Shown: positions 24,216 to 33,747, numbered from the stretch's first letter. The stretch: 64,000 nucleotides of DNA from Streptomyces sp. YPW6 (GCF_018866325.1 NZ_CP076457.1:744001-808000); one strand, 5' to 3'. Notes: generated by a model not told the origin, from the sequence alone. Numbers and translations are program-made.

Positions 24216-25967
24216 TCCGCTCCGATCGCAGGGGCGTGGGCCGTGGGCCCGCGCCGTTGTGCTGTCGCGGCGAGCGTACGGTGTCCGGCCCGCTCGGCCG
24301 CGAGAAGACGCTGCTCGGGCAGGGCGCGCTGCCACCATTCGCCCGCGGCGATGTCACCCGCCTCGCGCAGTTCGACGAGGCTCGCGGTGAGCGCCCGGCG
24401 GGCCCGGTCCCGCTCCGCGGGCGCGGCCGCGGGTCGGCGCCGGTCCGTTCCGCGGCGGCGCGGGCCCGGTCGGCGGCGTCGAGGGCCCGCTCGACCCGGC
24501 CCGTCGCCCGCCGGTTGGTGACAAGGGTCGCCGCCAGGAAGCCGGCGGCCGCGCCGAGGACGGTGTCCAGGACCCGGTCGCCGATCAGCTCCCCGGCGGG
24601 ATGGGCACCGCCGAACTCCACGACCAGCAGGGCCATCGGGGTCACCGCGACGGTGCCGAGCCAGTAGTTGCGGGTGATGAGGGCCTCGGCGGCGAAGGCG
24701 AAGAAGAGGCAGCAGCAGACGAGGGCGAGCGGACCGGTCCGCGACACCGGCAGGACGGCGGCGAAGACGAGCACGCCCAGGAGGTTGCCGAGGGTGCGCT
24801 GGAGGGCGCGGTTCCACGACAGGGTGATGTTGGCCTGGCAGAGGGAGGCGGCGGTGACGATCGCCCAGTAGGGACGGCCGACGCCGAGCGCGGCGCAGAG
24901 GTACCCGGCGAGCGCGCAGCCGGCCAGGGTGCGGACGGCGACCGGCAGGAGCGGGGATCCGGGGCCGAGGCGGCGCAGCAGGGCGCGGCGGGCCGCGCGG
25001 CGGCTCCGCGGGCCCGCAGGGCGGCGCGCTCGGCGTCGATGCCGTGGAGTTCGCCGGCGGTCGCGGGGGCCGTCGGCGGTGCGGGTACGGGGCCCCGGCC
25101 CCGGGTCCGGGCGGCCCAGGCGCGCAGCAGCTCCGGTTCCGCCGCTCCGGCCCCGGGCCCCGGTGCGGTGAAGGCCGCTTCGGCGTGCAGCACCAGGCGT
25201 TCCAGTGACCGGCGTACGGGGGTGGGGCGCCCGGAGGCGAGCAGGCACTGCCAGGCGGCGTGCACGGCGGCGGCCGCGGCGTTGCGGCGCCGAGGGCCCG
25301 GGTCCGCGGCGCCGCCGTCGCCCGGGCCCGGGGCCGCGGCGCAGAGCGCCGCCGCCTCCAGGGCGCGGGCGACGGCCCGGCGCTCGGGCCCGTCGCGGCG
25401 GATCAGGGCGGGCGCGAGGGCGACCGCCCAGGCGAACGCGCCGGCGCCGAGGGTCAGGGCGAGGTGGCCGGGCACCTGGCCGAGGCTCTGCGGAGCGAAG
25501 AGGGCGGCCGAGCTGACGAACGTGAAGATCACATGACCGGGCGGGCCGATCCGGGAGGCGTCGCACAGCACCTTCTGTCCGGCGGCGAGCAGCGCCCCGA
25601 CCGCGACGAGCACGGCGGTCGCGTCGGTGAGCGACGCGGTGACCAGGGCGACGGCGAGCCCGGCGGCCATGCCGAGCACCACCCCGGCGACGGCCCGCGC
25701 CCGCCGGGCGTACGGCAGGCCGTGACCGTAGAGCGCGCACAGCGACCCGGCCATGGTGTGGAGGGCGAGGTCCGGCCGGCCGGCGGCCAGGAGCGCCAGA
25801 TGCGGTACGGCGATGGCGACCACGACGCTGAGGGCGGGCTTGAACCAGGTGTCCGAGGGCGGGGAGAGCCTGAGTGCCGGGGCCGACGGGAGACCGCGGA
25901 CGGCCGGCTGGAGCCGCGGGAGCTTGCGGGCCGAGGGCCTGCGGGGAGGGACAGGTGTATCACTCAC
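24212..25967 (-). pseudogene. FUSC-family membrane protein with two frame breaks
   Basis: Starts at GTG 25967 (SDTPVPPRRPSARK). Transmembrane segments such as WFKPALSVVVAIAVPHLALL and TMAGSLCALYGHGLPYARRA mark the N-terminal FUSC-like half. The second half, in another frame from about 25005, has TLAGCALAGYLCAALGVG and PYWAIVTAASLCQANITLSW, the aromatic-acid exporter signature. The last segment, ending GPTAHAPAIGAE at stop 24212-24214, is in a third frame from about 24430. Two single-base losses, at about 24985-25010 and about 24410-24437, would restore one protein of about 585 residues. Because that end couples by GTGA to marR, the ancestral gene was clearly whole. FUSC proteins export aromatic acids. 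Real pseudogene or assembly error cannot be told apart here. Confidence 0.8.
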
Positions 25968-25976
25968 CCATACACG

Positions 25977-25998
25977 TTAACAGGTGTTACACCTGTAA
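25977..25998. promoter_or_regulatory. palindromic operator upstream of the FUSC-marR operon
   Basis: TTAACAGGTGT-T-ACACCTGTAA is a near-perfect inverted repeat with arms ACAGGTGT/ACACCTGT. It lies 10 bp upstream of the GTG 25967 start. A further ACAGGTGT half site lies at 25951-25958 inside the first codons. Its size and location fit a MarR dimer site. Confidence 0.8.
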
Positions 25999-26067
25999 AA
26001 GATCTGTCCTCTGTTCGCGCGGCGGCGACTCGGGCACACTGTCCCGCGAGCAGGGCGACCCATATTC

Positions 26068-26094
26068 TTTGAATCTTCATGCACCCATTACGAT
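26068..26094 (+). promoter_or_regulatory. candidate promoter for a leaderless transcript
   Basis: TACGAT (26089-26094) ends 8 nt before the ATG at 26103, with TTTGAA-like sequence at 26068-26073, and no ribosome site precedes the ATG. The spacing suggests transcription starting at or next to the start codon. Confidence 0.45.
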
Positions 26095-26102
26095 GACGGG
26101 CG

Positions 26103-26534
26103 ATGACCAGGGTGAGCACGCGGAGCGACCGGCAGCGGTACCCCTTCCGCGCGCCCTCCGCCCTGGGCTGGGTCTTCTTCCTGCTGGCCATGCTCTTCTG
26201 CTGCTCGGCCACCGCGTCCTCCGCCACCGCGCCGGTCGCGTCGGGCGCCGCCGCGGAGGCCGTTGTCCGCGCGTTCACCCCGACGCCCGACGCCGCCTTC
26301 GAACCGGTCGTGCTGGCGTCTCCGGCGGACCACGGTCGGGGGACGTCGTGCCACGGCGGCTCGACGCACACGGCGGGCGTCGTCCTTCCGGCGCCGACCG
26401 CCCCAGCGGCCGTTCCCTCGTCCGCGGCCCTCGCCCCCGCCGACCCGCTCATGGGGGCCTCGGCCATCAGGGGTCCCGCGCACGACGCAGTGCGTTCCGT
26501 CGATCGACTGCGCCTCCAGATCCAGCGGATCTAG
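26103..26534 (+). CDS. small membrane or exported protein, Cys/His-bearing, unknown
   Basis: A 143-residue protein starting at ATG 26103 without a ribosome site (probably leaderless). Residues about 20-42 form a hydrophobic segment (LGWVFFLLAMLFCCSATASS). The remainder is Ala/Pro-rich and exported or extracytoplasmic, with a short metal-ligand-like stretch RGTSCHGGSTHTAG near residue 80. I do not recognise a family. It precedes the DUF3105 and DUF305 genes on the same strand with a 126-bp gap, and these three may act together at the membrane. Confidence 0.7.
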   Translation: MTRVSTRSDRQRYPFRAPSALGWVFFLLAMLFCCSATASSATAPVASGAAAEAVVRAFTPTPDAAFEPVVLASPADHGRGTSCHGGSTHTAGVVLPAPTAPAAVPSSAALAPADPLMGASAIRGPAHDAVRSVDRLRLQIQRI

Positions 26535-26660
26535 AGGCCGGGTCCGCTCTCCCGCCGCGCCCTCGCGCCGGTTCACCGGGAGCGGCTTTCCCCGCAGTGC
26601 GCATCCCCACCCCCTCATGCACAGCCCCCTTGTGCATCGGTTGAACGACGAGGACTTCCC

Positions 26661-27311
26661 ATGGCTTCCGCCAAGAACCAGAACAACCCGGCAGCGGCAC
26701 GCCGCGCCAAGCTCGAAGAGGCACGCCGCAAGGAGCGCGCCCGTGAGCGCCGGGTCCGCATGATGACCATCGGAGCGTCGGTGGCCGTGGTCGCGGCCCT
26801 GGTCGCCGGAGGCGGCTACCTGATGGCGCAGGCGAACGAGAAGGAGAAGAAGGAGGATCAGGCCAGGACGTCGCCCGTCACCGGTGAGCGCAGCTGGGAC
26901 AAGCTGACGCAGGAGCACGTGGCGAACAAGGTCGACTACCCGATGAACCCGCCCGTCGGCGGTGACCACAACCAGGTCTGGATGAACTGCAACGCGGACG
27001 TCTACACCGAGGAGATACCGAAGGAGAACGCCGTGCACTCGCTGGAGCACGGCGCGGTCTGGGTGACGTACAACGACAAGGCCTCGGAGGCGGACGTCGA
27101 GGCGCTCACCCAGAAGGTCAAGTCGACCCCGTACTCCCTGATGAGCCCGGTCAAGGACCAGAAGGACCCGCTGATGCTCAGCGCCTGGGGCAAGCAGGTC
27201 ACGGTCAAGAGCGCCTCGGACGACCGGGTCGACCAGTTCTTCACGAAGTACGTGCAGGGCCCGCAGACCCCCGAGCCGGGGGCCGCCTGCACCGGCGGGC
27301 TGGACACGTGA
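26661..27311 (+). CDS. DUF3105 membrane-anchored protein
   Basis: A 216-residue protein from ATG 26661, with GAGGA 7 nt upstream. A basic N-terminus with strong Lys/Arg/Glu coiled character (RRAKLEEARRKERARERRVR) precedes one transmembrane segment (MTIGASVAVVAALVAGGGYL). The extracellular DUF3105 domain contains YPMNPPVGGDHNQVWMNC, then NAVHSLEHGAVWVTYN, with His, Asn and Cys residues that could bind metal. Function unknown. It overlaps the DUF305 gene by 4 nt, so the two are coupled. Confidence 0.9.
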   Translation: MASAKNQNNPAAARRAKLEEARRKERARERRVRMMTIGASVAVVAALVAGGGYLMAQANEKEKKEDQARTSPVTGERSWDKLTQEHVANKVDYPMNPPVGGDHNQVWMNCNADVYTEEIPKENAVHSLEHGAVWVTYNDKASEADVEALTQKVKSTPYSLMSPVKDQKDPLMLSAWGKQVTVKSASDDRVDQFFTKYVQGPQTPEPGAACTGGLDT

Positions 27312-27961
27312 CCGCCCTCGCACCCGCCCGCTCGACGCGCCGGCTGGTCCTCGCGGGGGCCTCGGTGCTGCTCGTCGCGCTGGGCCTCGTGGCGCTGATG
27401 GTCGTCCGCCCGTCCTCCGCCTCCCCGTCCGGGACGTCGTCGCAGTCCGCTCCGGCGGAGGACTCCGTGGACGCGGGCTTCGCCCGGGACATGGCGATCC
27501 ACCACCAGCAGGCGGTCGAGATGTCGTTCATCGTGCGGGACCGCACCGACGACGAGGACGTGCGGCGGCTCGCCTACGACATCATCAACACCCAGGCCAA
27601 TCAGCGCGGCATGATGCTGGGCTGGCTGGAGTTGTGGGGGCTGCCGAAGAGCGCGGCCGGGCCGCCGATGGCGTGGATGGGACACGCGCTCACGCCGGCC
27701 GACGACGGTTCGCTGATGCCGGGCATGGCGACCGACGCGGAACTGGCCGCGCTCACGGCCGCGGAGGGCGAGGAGGCCGAGATCCTTTTCCTGCGGCTGA
27801 TGACCGTGCACCACCGCGCGGGCGCCGACATGGCACAGGCCGCCGCCGGCGCGGCGCGGACGGACGCCATCCGGAACCTGGCGCAGGGCATGGTGCGGGG
27901 CCAGCAGTCGGAGATCGGCCTGATGGCGGACATGCTGAAGGACCGGGGCGCGAAGCCCTGA
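27308..27961 (+). CDS. DUF305 exported four-helix protein
   Basis: A 217-residue protein from GTG 27308, which overlaps the preceding stop (GTGA). An N-terminal signal anchor (LVLAGASVLLVALGLVALMVV) is followed by two DUF305 repeats, each a helical pair with a His pair: FARDMAIHHQQAVEMSFIV and LRLMTVHHRAGADMAQAA. A Met/His-rich linker (PMAWMGHALTPADDGSLMPG) lies between them. DUF305 proteins are ferritin-like bundles, several of which bind copper. With the DUF3105 gene it probably forms a metal-related surface module. A terminator follows directly. Confidence 0.9.
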   Translation: MTALAPARSTRRLVLAGASVLLVALGLVALMVVRPSSASPSGTSSQSAPAEDSVDAGFARDMAIHHQQAVEMSFIVRDRTDDEDVRRLAYDIINTQANQRGMMLGWLELWGLPKSAAGPPMAWMGHALTPADDGSLMPGMATDAELAALTAAEGEEAEILFLRLMTVHHRAGADMAQAAAGAARTDAIRNLAQGMVRGQQSEIGLMADMLKDRGAKP

Positions 27962-27966
27962 TCGCG

Positions 27967-28002
27967 AGGGGCGGTTCCGGCCGCGGTGCCGGGACCGCCC
28001 CT
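27967..28002 (+). terminator. hairpin terminator after the DUF3105-DUF305 genes
   Basis: AGGGGCGGTTCCGGC (27967-27981) pairs with GCCGGGACCGCCCCT (27988-28002) with one mismatch and a 6-nt loop, starting 5 nt after the DUF305 stop. Confidence 0.85.
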
Positions 28003-28048
28003 TCGCACGCCCGCCGTCCCGAGCCCATCGCATAGGCTCGGCGACGAT

Positions 28049-29296
28049 ATGAAGAGCATCCTCACTCCGCTGGGGCCCAAGGCCGACAAGGACACCGTGC
28101 GACGGCACAATCTCAGCCTGGTGCTGCGCGCCGTGCGGGACGAGGGCGAGCGCGGCGAGGCCACGCGGGCCGCAGTGGCCGCCCGGGTCGGGTTGACCCG
28201 GGCCGCGGTGTCCTCGCTCGTCGAGCAGCTGCTGGACAGCGGCTTCCTCACCGAGTCGGGCAAGACGTTCAGCGGCCAGGCCGGCCGCCCCGGCACCGCG
28301 CTCAAGGTGGCCCGCACCGGTCCGGCCGGGCTCGGGGTGGAGATCAACATCGATTACGTCTCGGTGTGCGTGGTGGATCTGGCGGGCACCGGCCGGGTCC
28401 GGCAGACCGAACACCTCGACAACCGGGGCGCGCCCGCCGAGGAGGCGCTGGCGCGGGCGGCCCGGCTGGCCGCACGGACCCTGGAGTCGGCGTCCGAGCA
28501 GGAGTTGCGTCCGGTGGGCGCGGTGCTGGCGCTGCCGGGTCTCGTCTCCGGCGGTTCGGTACGGCAGGCCCCCAACCTCGGCTGGAACGAGGTCCCGGCG
28601 CAGGAGCTCTTCGCCGGCGCGCTGGCCGCCCTGCGCCCCGGCGACCCGGTGCTGCCGGTCGCCTCCGAGAACGAGGCCAATCTCGCGGCACTGGCCGAGC
28701 TGTGGTTCGGCGGCCTCGGGGACGTCCGCAGCTTCCTCTATCTGACCGGGGAGATCGGGGTCGGCGGGGCTCTCGTCCTGAACGGCGAACTGCTGCGCGG
28801 GGCGCACGGTTTCGCCGGGGAGATCGGGCATGTCGTGGTGGATCCGGCGGGCCCGGAGTGCCGGTGCGGTTCGCGGGGGTGCCTGGAGCAGTACGCCGGA
28901 CAGACGGCGCTGCTGCGGGCGGCCGGGATCGAGGAGGTCGGCGGCGCCTCCGGGGTGCTGGAGCTGGAGCGGCGCGCGGGGGCGCGGGACCGGCGCGCGG
29001 TGGCCGCGATCGACGAGGCGGGCCGGATGCTGGGCCGGGTGCTCTCGGGGGCGGTCAATCTGGTCGACCCGGACGCGGTGGTGCTCGGGGGGATCTACCG
29101 GGGCCTGATGCCGTGGCTGGCGCCGCCCGCCGACGCGGAGCTGACGGGCCGGGTGGTGTCGGGCCTCTGGTCGCCCGGCAGCGGCCGGCTGCGGGCGTCG
29201 TCGGTGGCGGGCGACGCGGCGCGGGGCGCTGCGGCGCTCGTGGTGCAGGACGTGCTGGACGATCCGGTGGCGTACGCGGAACCGTCGGGCGGGTGA
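28049..29296 (+). CDS. ROK-family repressor, probable xylose regulator
   Basis: A 415-residue protein from ATG 28049 (MKSILTPLGPKADKDTVRRH). A TAGGCT element lies 10 nt upstream and no ribosome site is seen, so the start may be leaderless. The N-terminal winged helix (ARVGLTRAAVSSLVEQLLDS) is followed by the ROK fold with FLYLTGEIGVGGALVLNGEL, HGFAGEIGHVVVDPAGPE and the zinc motif CRCGSRGCLEQYA. This is the XylR/NagC type. It is convergent with xylA and close to xylB, so it most likely represses both by binding the direct repeats in the xylA-xylB intergenic region. Confidence 0.92.
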   Translation: MKSILTPLGPKADKDTVRRHNLSLVLRAVRDEGERGEATRAAVAARVGLTRAAVSSLVEQLLDSGFLTESGKTFSGQAGRPGTALKVARTGPAGLGVEINIDYVSVCVVDLAGTGRVRQTEHLDNRGAPAEEALARAARLAARTLESASEQELRPVGAVLALPGLVSGGSVRQAPNLGWNEVPAQELFAGALAALRPGDPVLPVASENEANLAALAELWFGGLGDVRSFLYLTGEIGVGGALVLNGELLRGAHGFAGEIGHVVVDPAGPECRCGSRGCLEQYAGQTALLRAAGIEEVGGASGVLELERRAGARDRRAVAAIDEAGRMLGRVLSGAVNLVDPDAVVLGGIYRGLMPWLAPPADAELTGRVVSGLWSPGSGRLRASSVAGDAARGAAALVVQDVLDDPVAYAEPSGG

Positions 29297-29478
29297 TCCG
29301 GGAGCCGGGACCGCCCGGCCCCCGCTCCCGGGCTTCGCCCACGCCGTACGTCACCCGGCCCGGCCCGCCCGCCGGGCCACCCGGGTACGCCCCCCGCGCG
29401 GGCCCGCCCGGTGCGTCACCCGCGCAGGCCCATCCCGTCAGCGACCCGCGCGGGGGCCGCGCGATCGGCCCCGTTGCG

Positions 29479-30645
29479 TCAGCGGACGGCGAGCAGGTGG
29501 TCCATGGCGAGCTGGTCCAGTGCCTCGAAGGCCATCCCGCGTTCCGCCGCCGCGTCCACGTCGAACTCCTCGTACGCCGTGCGGTCGGCCAGCAGTTCGG
29601 CCAGGCCTGCCCCCGCGGTCGGGCGCGCCAGCTCGTCCAGTCGGGACGCCCGCAGCGCCGCCCGCACCTCGGGGTCGGCGCGGAAGGCCGCGGCCCGCTC
29701 CTTGAGGATGAGGTAGTTGCGCATGCAGCCGGCGGCCGAGGCCCAGACGCCGTCGTGGTCCTCGGTGCGCGGGGGCTTGAAGTCGAAGTGGCGCGGACCT
29801 TCGTAGCCGCTCTCCAGCAGGTCGACGAGCCAGAACGCCTGGCGGAGGTCGCCCGCGCCGAAGCGCAGGTCCTGGTCGTACTTGATGCCGGACTGGCCGT
29901 TGAGGTCGATGTGGAAGAGCTTGTCCGCCCACATGGCCTGGGCGATCCCGTGGGGGAAGTTGAGCCCGGCCATCTGCTCGTGCCCGGTCTCCGGGTTGAC
30001 GCCGACCAGCTCCGGGCGCTCCAGGCGCTCGATGAAGGCCAGGGCATGGCCGATGGTGGGCAGCAGGATGTCGCCGCGCGGCTCGTTGGGCTTGGGCTCC
30101 AGGGCGAAGCGGAGGTCGTAGCCCTGCTCGGTGACGTACTCGCCGAGCAGGTCGAAGGCCTCCTTCATCCGGTGCAGGGCGAGGCGGACGTCCTTGGCCC
30201 CGCCGGATTCGGCGCCCTCACGACCGCCCCACGCCACGAACGTCGTCGCGCCGAGTTCGACGGCGAGGTCGATGGTGCGCAGGGTCTTGCGGAGCGCGAA
30301 GCGGCGTACGTCGCGGTCGTTGGCGGTGAACCCGCCGTCCTTGAAGACGGGGTGCGTGAAGAGGTTCGTCGTGACCATGGGCACGACGAGTCCGCTGCCG
30401 TCGACCGCCTGCCGGAAGCGCTTGACGATCCTCTCGCGCTCGGCCTCCGGCGCGCCGAAGGGGATCAGGTCGTCGTCGTGGAGGGTCACGCCCCAGGCAC
30501 CCAGCTCCGCGAGCCGCTGGACCGACTCGACGGGGTCGATGGCCGCGCGGGTCGCGTCGCCGAAGGGGTCCCGGCCCTGCCAGCCCACGGTCCACAGACC
30601 GAAACTGAACTTGTCCTCGGGGGTGGGGGTGAAGCGTTCCGTCAT
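29479..30645 (-). CDS. xylA: xylose isomerase
   Basis: A 388-residue enzyme converting D-xylose to D-xylulose, the usual length for the Streptomyces enzyme. The start at ATG 30645 gives [20 protein letters not shown], matching the family N-terminus. Active-site features are the catalytic His in [26 protein letters not shown] (Glu metal ligand), [17 protein letters not shown], and [17 protein letters not shown]. Together these give the two-metal TIM barrel. It is divergent from xylB across 264 bp and convergent with the ROK regulator. Cytoplasmic tetramer by family. Confidence 0.98.
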   Translation of the reverse strand: MTERFTPTPEDKFSFGLWTVGWQGRDPFGDATRAAIDPVESVQRLAELGAWGVTLHDDDLIPFGAPEAERERIVKRFRQAVDGSGLVVPMVTTNLFTHPVFKDGGFTANDRDVRRFALRKTLRTIDLAVELGATTFVAWGGREGAESGGAKDVRLALHRMKEAFDLLGEYVTEQGYDLRFALEPKPNEPRGDILLPTIGHALAFIERLERPELVGVNPETGHEQMAGLNFPHGIAQAMWADKLFHIDLNGQSGIKYDQDLRFGAGDLRQAFWLVDLLESGYEGPRHFDFKPPRTEDHDGVWASAAGCMRNYLILKERAAAFRADPEVRAALRASRLDELARPTAGAGLAELLADRTAYEEFDVDAAAERGMAFEALDQLAMDHLLAVR

Positions 30646-30909
30646 GGTCGTCCGACCGCCTTCGCCTGCTGTCGGGACACCCGGCCACAAGCCCGGCACC
30701 CCTATTTGTTCAGTGTCATGACTAATCAAGCACACCACGCCGGGGCACGGAACCCCCTGTGAGCGGGGAACGTCGGCACCCCCCTGTGCAGAGGGCCGCG
30801 CATCCCGTAATTTGTTCATGCCTCAGCCGAATGATCGGCGCGTGCCCCGCACCGCGATCCGATTCGTGACCAGCCCCCGGACCAGCCCCGTATTGCGAAA
30901 GAGGCCCCC
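30646..30909. promoter_or_regulatory. divergent xylA-xylB promoter region with ATTTGTTCA repeats
   Basis: A 264-bp region less GC-rich than its surroundings. ATTTGTTCA occurs at 30704-30712 and again at 30810-30818, one near each divergent start and both in the same orientation, 106 bp apart. These are the best candidates for ROK regulator half-operators. Exact -35/-10 boxes could not be fixed. Confidence 0.65.
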
Positions 30910-32391
30910 ATGCCGTCACCCGCCGTCGTCATCGGCGTGGACAGTTCGACCCAGTCCACCAAGGCGGTCCTCATCGACGCCGGGACCGGCGAGCAGCTCG
31001 CCGTGGGGCGCGCCCCGCACCTGGTCACCGGCGAGGCGGGGGCCCGGGAGAGCGATCCGGAGACCTGGTGGCGGGCGCTGTGCGAGGCGGTGGCCGCCGG
31101 GCTGAAGGAGTCCGGCCTGCCCGCCCGCGCGGTGACCGGGATCGCGGTGGCCGGGCAGCAGCACGGGCTCGTCGTGCTCGACCGGGCGGGCCGCCCGCTG
31201 CGCCCCGCGCTGCTGTGGAACGACACCCGCTCGGCGCCGCAGGCCGCCGCGCTCACCGAGGCGCTCGGCGGGCCCGGCGCCTGGACGACGCGGACCGGGT
31301 CCGTACCGGTGGCCTCCATCACCGCCTCCAAGTGGCAGTGGCTGCGGCAGAACGACCCGGCGAGCGCGGCGGACGCGGCGGCGGTCCGGCTCCCCCACGA
31401 CTTCCTGACCGAACGCCTCGCGGGCGTCGCCGCCACCGACCCCGGGGACGCCTCGGGCAGCGGCTGGTACTCCACCGCGACCGGCGCGTACGACCCCGGG
31501 CTGCTGGACCTCCTCGGCCTGGACGCGGCCCTGCTGCCGGAGGTGGCGCCCACCGGGGCGGCCCGGATCGGCTCGCTCACCGCGGCGGCGGCACAGGCAC
31601 TCGGCCTGCCGGCGGGCATCGCGGTGGCGGCCGGGACCGGCGACAACATGAGCGCCGCCGTGGGCCTCGGGCTGGGCGGCGAGGGGCTGCTGGACCACCC
31701 GGCCCTCAGCCTCGGCACCTCCGGCACGGTGTTCGCGGCCTCGCGCACCCGCCCCGCGTCCCCCGCGCTCAACGGGTTCGCCGCCGCCGACGGGACGTAC
31801 CTCCCGCTGGCCTGCACCCTCAACTGCACGCTCGCCGTGGACAAGGTGGCGGCCCTGCTGGGCCTGGACCGCGAGGACGCGGCACCCGGCGGGGAGGCGG
31901 TCCTCCTCCCCTACCTCGACGGGGAACGGACCCCCGACCTGCCGACCGCCTCGGGCCTGCTCACCGGGCTCCGCCACGACACGACCCGGCAGCAACTGCT
32001 GGGCGCCGCCTACGAGGGCGCGGCCGTCACCGTGCTGCGCGCCACGGACGCGCTCCTGTCGGCCTGCGGCCTCGACCCGGCCGACCCCGAGGTCGCCGCC
32101 CGCCCGCTGCGCCTGATCGGCGGCGGAGCGCGGGGGCTGATGTGGGTGGAGACGGTACGCCGACTCTCCGGGCGCCCGCTCGTCATCCCGGGCGGCACGG
32201 AGCTGGTCGCCCTCGGGGCGGCGGCGCTGGCCGCGTCGGCCGCGGGCGGCGGCGACCCGGTGGCCCTGGCGACGGCGTGGCAGACGTCCGGGACGGACCG
32301 TCAGCTGCCGCCGGTGGAGCGGGACACGGAGACCTGGGAGCGGGTCACGTCGGTCCTGGAGCGGGCGTCGGAGCCGCTGCTGGGCGGCTGA
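30910..32391 (+). CDS. xylB: xylulokinase
   Basis: A 493-residue FGGY-family kinase phosphorylating D-xylulose to xylulose 5-phosphate. The start is ATG 30910. The ATPase domain is seen in VVIGVDSSTQSTKAVLIDAG and SLGTSGTVFAASRTRP. The sugar-binding N-terminal lobe has VAGQQHGLVVLDRAGRPLRP, and the C-terminal phosphate signature is RLIGGGARGLMWVETVRRL. It is complete and typical in length. Divergent from xylA, and probably induced with it by xylose. Confidence 0.96.
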   Translation: MPSPAVVIGVDSSTQSTKAVLIDAGTGEQLAVGRAPHLVTGEAGARESDPETWWRALCEAVAAGLKESGLPARAVTGIAVAGQQHGLVVLDRAGRPLRPALLWNDTRSAPQAAALTEALGGPGAWTTRTGSVPVASITASKWQWLRQNDPASAADAAAVRLPHDFLTERLAGVAATDPGDASGSGWYSTATGAYDPGLLDLLGLDAALLPEVAPTGAARIGSLTAAAAQALGLPAGIAVAAGTGDNMSAAVGLGLGGEGLLDHPALSLGTSGTVFAASRTRPASPALNGFAAADGTYLPLACTLNCTLAVDKVAALLGLDREDAAPGGEAVLLPYLDGERTPDLPTASGLLTGLRHDTTRQQLLGAAYEGAAVTVLRATDALLSACGLDPADPEVAARPLRLIGGGARGLMWVETVRRLSGRPLVIPGGTELVALGAAALAASAAGGGDPVALATAWQTSGTDRQLPPVERDTETWERVTSVLERASEPLLGG

Positions 32392-32436
32392 GCCCACCGG
32401 GTGCGGACGGGCGTCGACGGGCCCCGAAGCACCGGG

Positions 32437-32466
32437 TTGGGATTACGAACTGATTTTCCATAAGAT
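32437..32466 (+). promoter_or_regulatory. candidate promoter of the VWA gene (leaderless)
   Basis: TTGGGA (32437-32442) and TAAGAT (32461-32466) have an 18-bp spacer. The ATG at 32473 follows the -10 by 6 nt, so the transcript probably starts at the start codon. Confidence 0.55.
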
Positions 32467-32472
32467 CCGGCG

Positions 32473-33747
32473 ATGATCACTAGAAAACGGCTGACGACCG
32501 GGGTGGGCATAACGCTCGCCACCCTGGCCGCCGGGCTCGGCACCGCGATCCCCGCCGCCGCCGACGAAGCCCCCGCCGCCCCCTCCCCCAAGGTCGAGCT
32601 GGTGCTCGACGTCAGCGGGTCCATGCGCACCCGGGACATCGACGGCCAGTCCCGGATGGCCGCCGCGAAGCAGGCGTTCAACGACGTGCTGGACGCGGTG
32701 CCCGAGCAGGTTCAGCTCGGCATCAGGACGCTCGGTGCGGACTATCCGGGTGAGGACCGGAAGGTCGGGTGCAAGGACACCAAGCAGCTCTATCCGGTCG
32801 GCCCGCTCGACCGTACGGAGGCCAAGACCGCGGTCGCCACCCTCGCGCCCACCGGGTTCACCCCGATCGGCCCCGCCCTGCTCGGAGCCGCCGACGATCT
32901 GGAGGGCGGGGACGGCTCGCGGCGGATCGTGCTCATCACGGACGGCGAGGACACCTGCGGGCCGCTCGACCCGTGCGAGGTGGCCCGGGAGATCGCAGCC
33001 CGGGGCACCCACCTGGTCGTGGACACGCTGGGGCTCGTGCCCAACGCCAAGATCCGCCAGCAGCTGACCTGTATCGCCGAGGCCACCGGCGGGACGTACA
33101 CCGCAGTCCAGCACAAGGAAGAACTCTCGGGCCGGGTCAAGCAGTTGGTGGACCGGGCCGCCGAGCCCGTCGTCACTCCGGTGGCGACCGAGGGGGCGAA
33201 GAGCTGTTCCACCGCGCCCGAACTGAAGCCGGGCCTCTTCACCGACCGCTCGGAGATCGGCCAGCACCGCTGGTACCGCGTCGACGTGCTGCCCGGCCAG
33301 GAGCTGCGCGCCTCGGCCAGCGTCGCCGCCGACCGTGCCGTGGACGACGACTACGGGATCCTGCTGCGTGCGGTGACCGTGCACGGGCGCGAGATCGTCC
33401 GGGGTTCCGAGGCCGGCACCGGCCGGACGGACGTGATCTCGTCGGGGCTGCGCTATCCGAAGCCCGAGACGGAGGAGGCCGACGACGGCGAGCCCGCCGC
33501 CGAGACCGTCTGCCTCCAGCTCGCCCACTCCTTCTCCGCGCCCGCCTCGGTGAAGCGGTCCCCCGGCCTGCCGGTCGAGCTGACCGTGGACGTGGTGGAC
33601 GGCCCGGACAACGCATCGGACGTGGCGGCCTTCGGGCTCGGCCGCGGCTGGTGGCTGCTCGGCGTGCTCGTCCTGACCGGACTGGTCGCGGGCCTGCTGA
33701 CCGGCTGGATCTCGCGCTGGCGTATCGCCGTCTGGAGGACCAACTGA
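32473..33747 (+). CDS. secreted/membrane-anchored VWA-domain protein
   Basis: A 424-residue protein from ATG 32473. The signal peptide (about 1-30, ending PAAADEAP) is followed by a von Willebrand A domain with the MIDAS motif LVLDVSGSMRTRD and the second metal segment IVLITDGEDTCGPLDPC. Domain residues run to about 220. A beta-sandwich region follows with HRWYRVDVLPGQELRASASV, and a C-terminal transmembrane helix (WWLLGVLVLTGLVAGLLTGW) anchors it with a short cytoplasmic tail. VWA domains with MIDAS bind protein ligands through a metal ion. It shares one base (TGATG) with the next gene, whose product has a similar layout. Confidence 0.92.
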   Translation: MITRKRLTTGVGITLATLAAGLGTAIPAAADEAPAAPSPKVELVLDVSGSMRTRDIDGQSRMAAAKQAFNDVLDAVPEQVQLGIRTLGADYPGEDRKVGCKDTKQLYPVGPLDRTEAKTAVATLAPTGFTPIGPALLGAADDLEGGDGSRRIVLITDGEDTCGPLDPCEVAREIAARGTHLVVDTLGLVPNAKIRQQLTCIAEATGGTYTAVQHKEELSGRVKQLVDRAAEPVVTPVATEGAKSCSTAPELKPGLFTDRSEIGQHRWYRVDVLPGQELRASASVAADRAVDDDYGILLRAVTVHGREIVRGSEAGTGRTDVISSGLRYPKPETEEADDGEPAAETVCLQLAHSFSAPASVKRSPGLPVELTVDVVDGPDNASDVAAFGLGRGWWLLGVLVLTGLVAGLLTGWISRWRIAVWRTN

